A stretch of 8,992 nucleotides of DNA from Streptomyces sp. WM4235 (GCF_001279725.1 NZ_LGDE01000051.1:1-8992), one strand, 5' to 3'. Positions 1 to 6,305 are shown, counted from the first letter of the stretch. Notes: a model not told the origin generated them from the sequence alone. A program made the numbers and translations.

Positions 1-47
1 CCGAGCCCCCCTGCCCCCTGTCTTCCCCGCTTCGCCCGGCCGTCCCG

Positions 48-2126
48 CTACGCCCGGCTGACGTCGTACACGCCCGGCACGTCCCTCATCGCCCGCATCA
101 GGGCCGGGAGCCCCGTCGCGTCGGGCAGTTGCAGGGTGTAGGAGTGCCGGACCCGCTGTTCGACGGGCGGTTCCACGGTCGCGGAGACCACCTCGACCCC
201 CTCGCGGGCGATTGCCTCGGTCAGGTCGGCCAGGAGGTGTGGGCGGCCGAACGATTCGGCGAGCAGGGTCACGCGGCAGTCCGCGGTGGCCCGCCAGTGC
301 ACGGCGACCGAGGTACGGCCGACGGCGCGCATCTGGGCCACGGCCGGGCAGTGGACGCGGTGCACGGTGACGGCCCCGCCGCGTACGACGAACCCGGCGA
401 CGGCGTCCGGCGGTACGGGGGTGCAACAGCCGGCCAGGCGCACGGGCGCGTCCGGCAGGTCGGCGACGGCGTTCGCCCCGCCACCGCGCGCCCCGACGAC
501 GGAGAGCGGGGCCCGGGCCGCGGTGGTGGTGGCGGCCGCGGAGTCGGGGTGGGTCTGGAGCCAGCCGCTGATGGCGATGCGGGCGGCCGGGGTCTTGGCG
601 TGGTCGAGCCAGTCGGCGGCGGGCCCGGAGGCGGCGTCGTGCGAGAGCAGGAGTTGAACGGTGTCCCCGTCGGACAGCCGGGACGAGAGGGAGGTGAGGC
701 GCCCGTTGACGCGGGCGCCGATACAGCTGTGCGCCGCCTCCCCGTACTGGGCGTAGGCGGCGTCGATACAGCTCGCCCCGCCCGGCAGGCCCAGCGTCCC
801 GCCGTCGGCCCTGAAGACGGTGATCTCGCGGTCTTGGGCCAGTTCGGCGCGCAGCACCGTCCAGAAGGTGTCGGGGTCGGGTGCGGACTGCTGCCAGTCG
901 AGCAGTCGGGACAACCAGCCGGGTCTCGTCGGGTCGACCCGCTCCTCGTCGCCCTCGGCCGCTTCGGCCGGCGGGGTGGTGTACGGATTGCCGAGCGCGA
1001 CCACTCCGGCCTCCGCGACGCGGTGCATCTGCCGGGTGCGGACGATGACCTCGGCGACGTACCCCTCGGAGGTGGCGACGGCCGTGTGCAGCGACTGGTA
1101 GAGGTTGAACTTCGGGGAGGCGATGAAGTCCTTGAACTCCGAGACCACCGGGGTGAAACAGGTGTGGAGTTCACCGAGGACCGCGTAGCAGTCGGCGTTC
1201 TCGCCGACGAGGATGAGGACCCGGCCGAAGTCGGAGCCGCGCAGTTCGCCCCGCTTGCGGGAGATGCGGTGCACGGACACGAAGTGGCGGGGGCGGACCA
1301 CGACCTCGGCGGCGATGCCGGCGTCGCGCAGGACGCCGCGCACGGAGTCCGCGATGCCGGGCAGCGGGTCGCGTTCTCCGGCGTGGGCCGCGATGAGCGC
1401 GCGGGTCTCCTCGTACTCCTCGGGGTGCAGGATCGCGAAGACGAGGTCTTCCAGCTCGGTCTTGAGGGCCTGTACGCCGAGTCGTTCGGCGAGGGGGATG
1501 AGGACGTCGCGGGTGACCTTGGCGATGCGCGCCTGTTTGTCGGGGCGCATCACGCCGAGGGTGCGCATGTTGTGCAGTCGGTCGGCGAGTTTGATGGACA
1601 TGACGCGGACGTCGTTGCCGGTGGCGACGAGCATCTTGCGGAAGGTCTCGGGTTCGGCGGCGGCGCCGTAGTCGATCTTCTCGACCTTGGTGACGCCGTC
1701 CACGATGAAGCAGACCTCGTCGCCGAACTCCTCGCGCACCTGATCGAGGGTCACGTCCGTGTCCTCGACGGTGTCGTGGAGGAGGGACGCCGTCAACGTC
1801 GTTGTCTCCGCGCCGAGTTCCGCGAGGATCAGGGTGACGGCGAGCGGATGTGTGATGTACGGCTCACCACTTTTTCGCATTTGGCCGCGGTGAGAGGTCT
1901 CCGCGAGCAGATATGCGCGTCGCAGAATGGACAGATCGGCGTCCGGATGGTGGGCACGATGCGCTTCCGCCACGTGTCCGATGGCGTCCGGAAGGCGGTC
2001 CCGGGACGTGGGCCCGAGCAGCGCCGCGCGCCCGAGCCGGCGCAGATCCAGCCTGCTCCGGCCCCGTCTACGCAGCTCAGGGCGCGCTTCGGGGTGTGCT
2101 TCGGGGTTCGTGGCCTCTGCACTCAT
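48..2126 (-). CDS. rshA: RelA/SpoT homologue (RSH), (p)ppGpp hydrolase/synthetase
   Basis: Cytoplasmic stringent-response enzyme of 692 residues with the full long-RSH layout. The HD hydrolase domain covers about residues 65-235, with the family's metal and substrate residues visible: R84 in RKSGEPY, H93, H117-D118 in LLHDTVEDT, and D182 in LADRLHNM. The synthetase domain covers about 255-380. TGS is at about 434-494, a CC/HxxC zinc-finger-like segment at 567-593 (C567, C568, H589, C593), and a C-terminal ACT domain at about 618-690. The synthetase motifs depart from the Rel consensus: RPRH (278-281) for RPKH, NLYQSLH (341-347) for NGYQSLH, EVIVRT (359-364) for EIQIRT, and the following AHW is absent. 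D299, K339, N341, Y343, H347 and E359 remain. Hydrolysis therefore looks intact and synthesis uncertain. I recall reports of ppGpp synthesis by the S. coelicolor RshA; I cannot check that here. The ATG at 2126 is chosen for its GGAGG; an in-frame ATG at 2210 would add 28 residues without one. It lies 140 bases downstream of dapF on the same strand. Confidence 0.93.
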   Translation of the reverse strand: MSAEATNPEAHPEARPELRRRGRSRLDLRRLGRAALLGPTSRDRLPDAIGHVAEAHRAHHPDADLSILRRAYLLAETSHRGQMRKSGEPYITHPLAVTLILAELGAETTTLTASLLHDTVEDTDVTLDQVREEFGDEVCFIVDGVTKVEKIDYGAAAEPETFRKMLVATGNDVRVMSIKLADRLHNMRTLGVMRPDKQARIAKVTRDVLIPLAERLGVQALKTELEDLVFAILHPEEYEETRALIAAHAGERDPLPGIADSVRGVLRDAGIAAEVVVRPRHFVSVHRISRKRGELRGSDFGRVLILVGENADCYAVLGELHTCFTPVVSEFKDFIASPKFNLYQSLHTAVATSEGYVAEVIVRTRQMHRVAEAGVVALGNPYTTPPAEAAEGDEERVDPTRPGWLSRLLDWQQSAPDPDTFWTVLRAELAQDREITVFRADGGTLGLPGGASCIDAAYAQYGEAAHSCIGARVNGRLTSLSSRLSDGDTVQLLLSHDAASGPAADWLDHAKTPAARIAISGWLQTHPDSAAATTTAARAPLSVVGARGGGANAVADLPDAPVRLAGCCTPVPPDAVAGFVVRGGAVTVHRVHCPAVAQMRAVGRTSVAVHWRATADCRVTLLAESFGRPHLLADLTEAIAREGVEVVSATVEPPVEQRVRHSYTLQLPDATGLPALMRAMRDVPGVYDVSRA

Positions 2127-2131
2127 GGGCA

Positions 2132-2136
2132 CCTCC
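2132..2136 (-). promoter_or_regulatory. Ribosome binding site deciding the rshA start
   Basis: GGAGG read on the minus strand sits five bases before the ATG at 2126. It is a near-ideal Shine-Dalgarno sequence and favours that start over the in-frame ATG at 2210. The N-terminus after 2126 (MSAEATNPEA) is Ala/Pro/Arg-rich and precedes the HD domain. Confidence 0.7.
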
Positions 2137-2191
2137 GGCGGCTTCGACCGGCGGTGGTGGGCATGGGGTGAGCCCTCAGGGCCGGTGCCTG

Positions 2192-2197
2192 ATGTTA
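2192..2197 (-). promoter_or_regulatory. Possible -10 element for rshA
   Basis: TAACAT on the minus strand fits the loose TANNNT form of actinobacterial -10 elements. It would give an rshA leader of roughly 60 bases. I see no convincing -35 hexamer at 17-18 bases. A perfect CCACGTGG palindrome lies just upstream at 2207-2214. Weak call; co-transcription from dapF is an alternative. Confidence 0.25.
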
Positions 2198-2266
2198 CCG
2201 ACCCCACCACGTGGCGCAGTCCACCTCTCGCTCAGCGTGAAACGGATCACCCATTGGAGGGAACCT

Positions 2267-3142
2267 TCACGCGAAAGCCGTTTCGGTGAGCCAGGTCGAA
2301 TCGAGCTCGCCCTCGGCCACGATGACGGCCGGTCCGGTCATGTCGATCTGCCCGTCGGGGTGCTCGGTGATGACGAGTCGTCCGCCGGGGAGGTCGACGG
2401 TGTACGTGACCGGTTCGCCGGTCACGGCCGGGTCGACGCCGTCGCGTCGAATGGCCGCCACGGCGACGGCGCAGGCGCCGGTGCCGCAGGAGCGGGTCTC
2501 GCCGGAGCCGCGCTCGTGGACGCGCATCGCGACGTGCCGCGGGCCCCGGTCGACGACGAACTCGACGTTGACTCCGGTCGGGTACGCGGACGCGGGGCTG
2601 AACGGCGGGGCGGTGTGGAGGTTTCCGGCGTCGTCGAGGCTGTCGACGAAGGCCACCGCGTGCGGGTTGCCCATGTTCACGTTCCGCGCGGGCCACGAGC
2701 GCTCGCCGACGGAGACGGTGACGTCGCCGACGGGCAGTTCGGCGCGGCCCATGGAGACCGTGACGTCGCCGCTCTTGTCGAGGTGGACGCGCTTGACGCC
2801 GCCCCGGGTGGCGACGGCGAGGTCGCCGGGCTCGACGTGGCCGGCGTGCAGGAGGTAGCGGGCGAAGACCCGTACGCCGTTGCCGCACATCTCGGCGACG
2901 GATCCGTCGCTGTTGCGGTAGTCCATGAACCACTCGGCCTCGTCGGCCAGGTGCGCCGTGTCGGGGTGGGCGGCGGACCGCACGACGTGCAGCACACCGT
3001 CGGCCCCGATGCCCGCTCGCCGGTCGCACAGTGCGGCGACGGCGGTCGCGGGCAGGTCGATGGCGTTGTCCGGGTCGGGGACGATCACGAAGTCGTTCTC
3101 GGTCCCGTGGCCCTTGAGGAAGGAGAGGGTGCGGTGCGTCAC
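2267..3142 (-). CDS. dapF: Diaminopimelate epimerase
   Basis: DapF converts LL-diaminopimelate to meso-diaminopimelate, the last step before lysine. In many bacteria the product also supplies peptidoglycan, although Streptomyces walls mainly use the LL form. The 291-residue length is normal for the family. The cofactor-independent two-cysteine mechanism is supported by C86 in AEMCGNGVR and C219 in GETRSCGTGAC. Further conserved stretches are GHGTENDF (11-18), NMGNPHAV (156-163) and GVNVEFV (190-196). The N-terminus matches the family with start GTG at 3142. The only Shine-Dalgarno-like GAAGG is 12 bases upstream of that GTG and better placed for an ATG at 3150 that opens a three-codon ORF (separate entry). 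The gene lies between a membrane-protein gene and rshA, all on the minus strand, and may share a transcript with either. No missing catalytic residues. Confidence 0.96.
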   Translation of the reverse strand: MTHRTLSFLKGHGTENDFVIVPDPDNAIDLPATAVAALCDRRAGIGADGVLHVVRSAAHPDTAHLADEAEWFMDYRNSDGSVAEMCGNGVRVFARYLLHAGHVEPGDLAVATRGGVKRVHLDKSGDVTVSMGRAELPVGDVTVSVGERSWPARNVNMGNPHAVAFVDSLDDAGNLHTAPPFSPASAYPTGVNVEFVVDRGPRHVAMRVHERGSGETRSCGTGACAVAVAAIRRDGVDPAVTGEPVTYTVDLPGGRLVITEHPDGQIDMTGPAVIVAEGELDSTWLTETAFA

Positions 3143-3150
3143 CAGGTCAT
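3139..3150 (-). other. Three-codon mini-ORF overlapping the dapF start
   Basis: On the minus strand ATG-ACC-TGG-TGA (Met-Thr-Trp-stop) is preceded by GAAGG at 3155-3159, four bases from its ATG. Its stop codon overlaps the dapF GTG as GTGA. The geometry would allow ribosomes ending the mini-ORF to restart on dapF. It is a short motif and could be chance. Confidence 0.25.
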
Positions 3151-3176
3151 CGTACCTTCGGGGCCCGTTTCGCCCT

Positions 3177-3192
3177 CCGGGCGGACGCCCGG
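3177..3192 (-). terminator. Small GC hairpin between the membrane-protein gene and dapF
   Basis: A perfect 6-bp stem (CCGGGC/GCCCGG) with a GGAC loop lies about 45 bases after the membrane-protein stop and 35 bases before dapF. There is no T-tract. Stems this short are common in DNA of this composition, so it is a weak terminator or a chance structure. Confidence 0.2.
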
Positions 3193-3236
3193 TGTGCGCG
3201 GAGCGCGGGCACGGCGGGAAGGGCGCGCGGGCCTGC

Positions 3237-3770
3237 TCAGCGCAGGCGCGCGACCCGGTACACGGCCAGGGACACCAGGGCGAGGGCCATCACCGTGTAC
3301 AGGGCGGCCATGCGCCAGTCGGGGCGGCGGCCGCTGCCGCGGGGCGGCAGTCCGGGCCAGGAGTGGCCGACGCGGCGCGCGGCCATCATGGCCCATCCGC
3401 CGGCGCAGCAGCTGATGAGGAAGCCCAGCATGGCGACCACGGCTCCGCCGTCGCCGAACTCGAAGGCGAGGGGGAAGGCGAACATCAGGGATCCGGCGGC
3501 GGCGAGCATCACGATGGGCGCGATCTGCCAGATGCGCAGGCGGCGCTGCGGCCTCAGTTCGACCTCGAACTCGGGGCCCGAGGCGTCCAGGGCGGCGATG
3601 TCCGGGGCGTCGGGGCCGTCTGGGGTCAGCCGCGCCGGGTCGGCGGGCAGGCCGAGGGCGTCCGGGCCGTCCGACCCGATCGGCTCCGCGATCCCGTTGT
3701 GAAGCATCGGGTCCGCTTCCCGTCTGGTGTCGTCCCGCCCGGTGTCACGGGGGCCGGCCTCCATAGCCAC
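3237..3770 (-). CDS. Three-helix integral membrane protein of unknown function
   Basis: I do not recognise a named family. The 177-residue protein begins with an acidic, Pro/Asp/Gly-rich segment without a signal peptide (residues 1-75). Three hydrophobic helices follow, at about 80-102, 109-130 and 154-175. The loop between helices 2 and 3 is basic (RRVGH...RGSGRRPDWR), which by the positive-inside rule places it and the C-terminal RVARLR tail on one face. CC at 121-122 lies inside helix 2. GTG at 3770 is used as the start because GGGAGG ends four bases upstream; the in-frame ATG at 3764 (10-base spacing) is nearly as good, and a third start at residue 22 is possible. From memory, a membrane protein between dapF and miaA is conserved in Streptomyces. 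Function cannot be inferred from context. Confidence 0.8.
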   Translation of the reverse strand: MAMEAGPRDTGRDDTRREADPMLHNGIAEPIGSDGPDALGLPADPARLTPDGPDAPDIAALDASGPEFEVELRPQRRLRIWQIAPIVMLAAAGSLMFAFPLAFEFGDGGAVVAMLGFLISCCAGGWAMMAARRVGHSWPGLPPRGSGRRPDWRMAALYTVMALALVSLAVYRVARLR

Positions 3771-3816
3771 GCGCCCTCCCCACTCGGACTTCGTACGCCG
3801 CTGTTCAGAAGTTTGA

Positions 3817-3870
3817 TGATGGCACGCCCCCGGCCCCGGTACGGGCGCACGGGGCGTCCCGATGCCATCA
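3817..3870 (-). terminator. Nested hairpin terminator after miaA
   Basis: The structure begins six bases after the miaA stop. Outer arms TGATGGC (3817-3823) and GCCATCA (3864-3870) pair perfectly over 7 bp. Inner arms ACGCCCC (3824-3830) and GGGGCGT (3851-3857) pair over another 7 bp, and a short CCCG/CGGG helix can form at the tip. Six bases on one side form an asymmetric internal loop. There is no long U-tract, as is usual in Streptomyces. It should separate miaA from the downstream membrane-protein gene. Confidence 0.55.
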
Positions 3871-3875
3871 CGTGA

Positions 3876-4820
3876 TCAGGCTGTGACCGCTCGTTCGACC
3901 AACGACTGCGCGAGTCCGGCGAGTTCCCCGCGGTCCGCGAGGGCGCCGCTCAGCCAGTGCACGCGCGGGTCGCGCCGGAACCACGAGTCCTGTCGGCGGG
4001 CGAACCGCTTGGTGGCCCGGACCGTCTCGGCCCGCGCCTCGTCCTCGGTGCACGCGCCCGCGAGGGCGGACAACACCTGCTGGTAGCCGAGTGCGCGGGA
4101 GGCGGTGATCCCGTCGCGCAGGCCCCGGGCCTCCAGGTCGCGGACCTCGTCCACGAGCCCGGCCTCCCACATCCGGTCGACCCGCAGCGCGATCCGTTCG
4201 TCGAGTTCCGGCCGGCCCACGTCCACGCCGATCTGGACGGTGTCGTAGACGGACTCGTGGCCGGGCAGGTTCGCGGTGTACGGGCGCCCGGTGATCTCGA
4301 TGACCTCCAGGGCGCGGACGATCCGGCGGCCGTTGCTGGGGAGGATCGCCTGGGCGGCGATCGGGTCGGCGGCGGCGAGCCGGGCGTGCAGGGCGCCGGG
4401 GCCGCGCAGGGTGGCCTCCTCCTCCAGGCGGGCCCGTACCTCGGGGTCGGTGCCGGGGAACTCCATCGCGTCGAGCGCGCCGCGGACGTACAGCCCGGAG
4501 CCGCCGACGAGGACGGGCGTCCGGCCCTGCACGAGGAGTCGGTCGATCTCGGCGCGGGCGAGGCGCTGGTACTCGGCGACGCTCGCGGTCTCGGTGACGT
4601 CCCAGACGTCGAGGAGGTGGTGCGGGACCCCGCCGCGTTCCTCCTGCGTCAGCTTCGCGGTGCCGATGTCCATCCCCCGGTAGAGCTGCATGGAGTCGGC
4701 GTTGACGACCTCGCCGTCGAAATGGCGGGCCAGGGCGACGCCCAAGTCGGACTTTCCGGCCGCGGTGGGACCGACGACGGCGATGACCCGCGGGGCGGGG
4801 GCTGGATTCCTCACCGACAC
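3876..4820 (-). CDS. miaA: tRNA dimethylallyltransferase
   Basis: MiaA transfers the dimethylallyl group of DMAPP to N6 of A37 in tRNAs that read UNN codons, giving i6A. At 314 residues it has normal length. Key motifs: P-loop GPTAAGKSD at 17-25, DSMQLYRGMDIGTAK at 42-56 (substrate tRNA/DMAPP pocket), GGSGLYVRG at 106-114, LPSNGRRIVRALE at 160-172, RALGYQQ at 242-248, and the RRQDSWFRRDPR region near 275-286. The frame stays open to 4937 with a Met, but the extra 39 residues are low-complexity and not family-like. I place the start at GTG 4820; GTG 4814 is equally possible and has a better-spaced GAGA. Its product is the substrate of MiaB, encoded in the same window. In Streptomyces this modification is known to affect tRNAs including the developmental UUA-reading tRNA. 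Confidence 0.95.
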   Translation of the reverse strand: MSVRNPAPAPRVIAVVGPTAAGKSDLGVALARHFDGEVVNADSMQLYRGMDIGTAKLTQEERGGVPHHLLDVWDVTETASVAEYQRLARAEIDRLLVQGRTPVLVGGSGLYVRGALDAMEFPGTDPEVRARLEEEATLRGPGALHARLAAADPIAAQAILPSNGRRIVRALEVIEITGRPYTANLPGHESVYDTVQIGVDVGRPELDERIALRVDRMWEAGLVDEVRDLEARGLRDGITASRALGYQQVLSALAGACTEDEARAETVRATKRFARRQDSWFRRDPRVHWLSGALADRGELAGLAQSLVERAVTA

Positions 4821-4940
4821 AGTCTCGCAAACCCGGCGGCCGGTACCCGATCGAGCTACGTGACGGGGCGTGGTCGGAGTCGTTGCCCTGGCGAGGTTCC
4901 GGCCCGGCGTGTACCCGGCGGAGGCCGTTTCGGCCACGGC

Positions 4941-4968
4941 GGAACTTCATTCGCACGAGTAACGTTAC
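4941..4968 (+). promoter_or_regulatory. Candidate promoter/operator of the small plus-strand operon
   Basis: The perfect 10-bp palindrome GTAACGTTAC (4959-4968) lies 10 bases before the ATG at 4979. It overlaps a match to an ECF-sigma pattern, GGAAC (4941-4945), 18 bases, GTT (4964-4966), close to the GGAAT-N18-GTT known for SigR-type promoters. TAACGT (4960-4965) could also serve as a housekeeping -10. Either would start transcription around 4972-4976, inside the apparent GGGAG Shine-Dalgarno at 4969-4973, which weakens the promoter reading. An operator reading of the palindrome remains open. Confidence 0.3.
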
Positions 4969-4978
4969 GGGAGTAGAC

Positions 4979-5185
4979 ATGGGCGTTTTCAGCCGGTTTT
5001 TTGGCCGTAAGGAGCAGGGTTCGACCGATGAGGTCGCGTCCGCCGACCTGACGGCCGCGTCCGAGGAAGCGACGGGCGAGGCGACTGGGGTGGAGGCTCC
5101 GGCGGCGACGGCCGCGGAGATTCCGCAGCAGAAGTCCGCGGAGGCTTCCCTGGACAGCGAGGCCGGCGAGGGCGCCCGTACGTAG
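4979..5185 (+). CDS. Small acidic hypothetical protein
   Basis: A 68-residue protein with no recognised domain. It has a short aromatic/basic head (MGVFSRFFGRKEQ), then an Ala/Glu/Thr-rich acidic middle (residues 16-48) that looks disordered. The tail EIPQQKSAEASLDSEAGEGA (47-66) resembles, from memory, the conserved end of similar small Streptomyces proteins. The amphipathic head could bind membrane or a partner; that is inference. ATG 4979 is chosen because GGGAG ends five bases upstream; an in-frame ATG at 4883 lacks this and adds a low-complexity Arg/Pro-rich segment. The next gene starts 23 bases after its stop, so the two are probably one operon. It diverges from miaA. Confidence 0.72.
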   Translation: MGVFSRFFGRKEQGSTDEVASADLTAASEEATGEATGVEAPAATAAEIPQQKSAEASLDSEAGEGART

Positions 5186-5208
5186 CCATCGCCAATGAAG
5201 GGTGATCC

Positions 5209-5454
5209 ATGGGCCTGCTGGACAATCTGAAGGCCAAGCTCGCTCCGGCCAAGGACAAGGTCGGCGACCTCGCGCAGCAGCACGAGGGAAAGATCTCCGT
5301 CGGTCTGGAGAAGGTCGCGAAGGCCGTGGACTCCAAGACCAAGGGCAAGTACAGCGGCCAGATCACGAGCGGGACGGGCAAGGCGAAGGACGCCCTGGGC
5401 AAGATCGCGCACAAGGACGCACCCGGCGGGCCGACGCCGCCGGCGACTTCCTGA
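5209..5454 (+). CDS. Rv0909/MT0933-type antitoxin-like small protein
   Basis: The 81-residue, lysine-rich protein begins MGLLDNLKAKLAPAKDKVGDL and continues with repeated amphipathic helices (KISVGLEKVAKAVDSKTKGK, then SGTGKAKDALGKI). This matches the MT0933-like antitoxin family, whose mycobacterial member Rv0909 is paired with a Rv0910-type (SRPBCC-fold) toxin. The composition also resembles CsbD-like stress proteins. The C-terminus (APGGPTPPATS) is flexible. Start support is strong: GAAGGG ends six bases before the ATG. No Rv0910-like gene lies beside it; the upstream partner is the 68-residue acidic protein, so a toxin-antitoxin role is not shown. A strong hairpin follows 11 bases after the stop. 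Confidence 0.82.
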   Translation: MGLLDNLKAKLAPAKDKVGDLAQQHEGKISVGLEKVAKAVDSKTKGKYSGQITSGTGKAKDALGKIAHKDAPGGPTPPATS

Positions 5455-5465
5455 CGTGGTCGCCG

Positions 5466-5505
5466 GAAAGGGGCGCGTGGGTTCGATGAACCCCGCGCCC
5501 CTTTC
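5466..5505. terminator. Strong bidirectional hairpin terminator
   Basis: Left arm 5466-5484 (starting GAAAGGGGCGCG) and right arm 5488-5505 pair over 18 bp with a single bulged T at 5478 and a three-base GAT loop. Each side carries an A- or T-rich end (GAAAG / CTTTC). It lies between convergent genes, 11 bases after the antitoxin-like stop and 42 bases after the LigB-like stop on the other strand, and should end both transcripts. Confidence 0.85.
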
Positions 5506-5547
5506 TCGTGCCCGGACGCGGGGGTCCGGGTGCCTGCCTCGGCTGTG

Positions 5548-6255
5548 TCAGGACCAGGCGGCGACGAAGTAGCCGACCCCGTACGGGGCGTCCTCGTACA
5601 GCAGCCTGCCGTCGAGGCCCGCGTCCTCGGCCGCGCCCGCCAGGACCTGCCAGGGAGCACGCCCGGCGGCCTTGAGTTCGTGCGCGAGGTCCGCGTCCAG
5701 GGCGGCCAGCGCGGCGGTGTCGGCGGATCCGAGGGCGCGGGCGGCGGCCGCGTCGAAGCCGGCGGCCCGCTCGTCGAGGTAGCCGGGGGCCTTGAGCGTG
5801 CGACAGGCGCTGCCGTCGCCCATCACGAGCAGGGCGACGCGCGCGTCGCGGGCGGCGAGGTCCCGCCCCGCGCGCAGGCACTGTTCGGCTTCGAGCGGTT
5901 CCCCGACCCCGAGCCCTTCCACGGGGGCGGCGCCCCAGCGGGCGCGGCGCAACAGCCAGGCGCCGACGGCCAGTGAGGTCGGCAGCAGGCGCGGTCCCTC
6001 TTCGCCGTCACCGAGCTGTACGTCGAGTTCCACGCCGTATCCGCGGAAGGTGCCCCGGGATCCCTGGGGATAGGGCCCGCGGTGGTCCTGGTCGGCGGCG
6101 CCGACGACGACCAGGAGGTCGGGTCGGGAGGCGGCGAGCACGGCGAGCGCGTCGGAACAGGCGGTGCGGGCGTCGCCCAGTTCGGCGGCGGCGCCCGCGG
6201 CGACCTCCGGCACGAGGAGCGGCGGGGCGGGACAGACGGCGGCGGCTACGAGCAT
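5548..6255 (-). CDS. LigB-like (class III extradiol dioxygenase subunit B-like) protein
   Basis: The 235-residue protein belongs to the actinobacterial LigB-like group usually found next to miaB (similar, from memory, to mycobacterial Rv2728c). Features: N-terminal CPAPPLLVPEVA (8-19), a Rossmann-like strand PDLLVVVGAADQDH (45-58), RVALLVMGDGSACR (139-152), and the C-terminal YEDAPYGVGYFVAAW (220-234). True LigB enzymes bind Fe(II) with two His and a Glu. Here the N-terminal His expected in the HPP motif is replaced (A10 in CPAPP), so ring-cleavage activity is doubtful and the function unknown. ATG 6255 is chosen because family similarity begins there; the frame extends to 6543 with low-complexity residues. 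TAGGCT ends seven bases before the ATG and no Shine-Dalgarno is seen, suggesting a leaderless mRNA. Confidence 0.85.
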   Translation of the reverse strand: MLVAAAVCPAPPLLVPEVAAGAAAELGDARTACSDALAVLAASRPDLLVVVGAADQDHRGPYPQGSRGTFRGYGVELDVQLGDGEEGPRLLPTSLAVGAWLLRRARWGAAPVEGLGVGEPLEAEQCLRAGRDLAARDARVALLVMGDGSACRTLKAPGYLDERAAGFDAAAARALGSADTAALAALDADLAHELKAAGRAPWQVLAGAAEDAGLDGRLLYEDAPYGVGYFVAAWS

Positions 6256-6262
6256 GATCCGC

Positions 6263-6268
6263 AGCCTA
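6263..6268 (-). promoter_or_regulatory. -10 element of a leaderless promoter for the LigB-like gene
   Basis: TAGGCT on the minus strand matches the Streptomyces housekeeping -10 consensus. Its end is seven bases before the ATG at 6255, so transcription should start at or next to the start codon. The absence of any AGGAGG-like sequence before the ATG agrees. I see no clear TTGAC -35. Confidence 0.55.
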
Positions 6269-6305
6269 GCCGTCGCCTGCCCGGGCCGTACGGCTCCGCC
6301 GGCGA

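Noticed and set aside
1..47. Terminator downstream of rshA
   Set aside because: The 47 bases left of the rshA stop show only C-rich sequence without a convincing inverted repeat. Any terminator lies outside the window.
129..2171. 680-codon open frame on the plus strand opposite rshA
   Set aside because: It is antisense to a gene with full RSH domain structure. Its product is Gly/Val/Asp/Arg-rich low complexity, as expected for mirror frames in high-GC DNA.
2207..2214. CCACGTGG palindrome as a regulator site
   Set aside because: An 8-bp GC-rich palindrome is expected by chance in this composition. It is mentioned only as context for the rshA promoter.
1913..3415. 500-codon plus-strand frame across the rshA-dapF gap
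   Set aside because: It spans two well-supported minus-strand genes, has low-complexity composition and no credible start signal.
3867..3876. 10-bp palindrome ATCACGTGAT at the miaA stop
   Set aside because: It overlaps the stop codon and the foot of the terminator hairpin. No promoter lies there, so I treat it as chance or part of the hairpin.
4821..4937. N-terminal extension of MiaA to an ATG at 4937
   Set aside because: The added 39 residues lack family similarity and a ribosome binding site. MiaA proteins begin shortly before the P-loop strand.
3868..5412. 514-codon minus-strand frame covering miaA and the small plus-strand genes
   Set aside because: It is out of frame with miaA, whose motifs are unambiguous, and antisense to the antitoxin-like gene, which has its own good ribosome binding site and family match.
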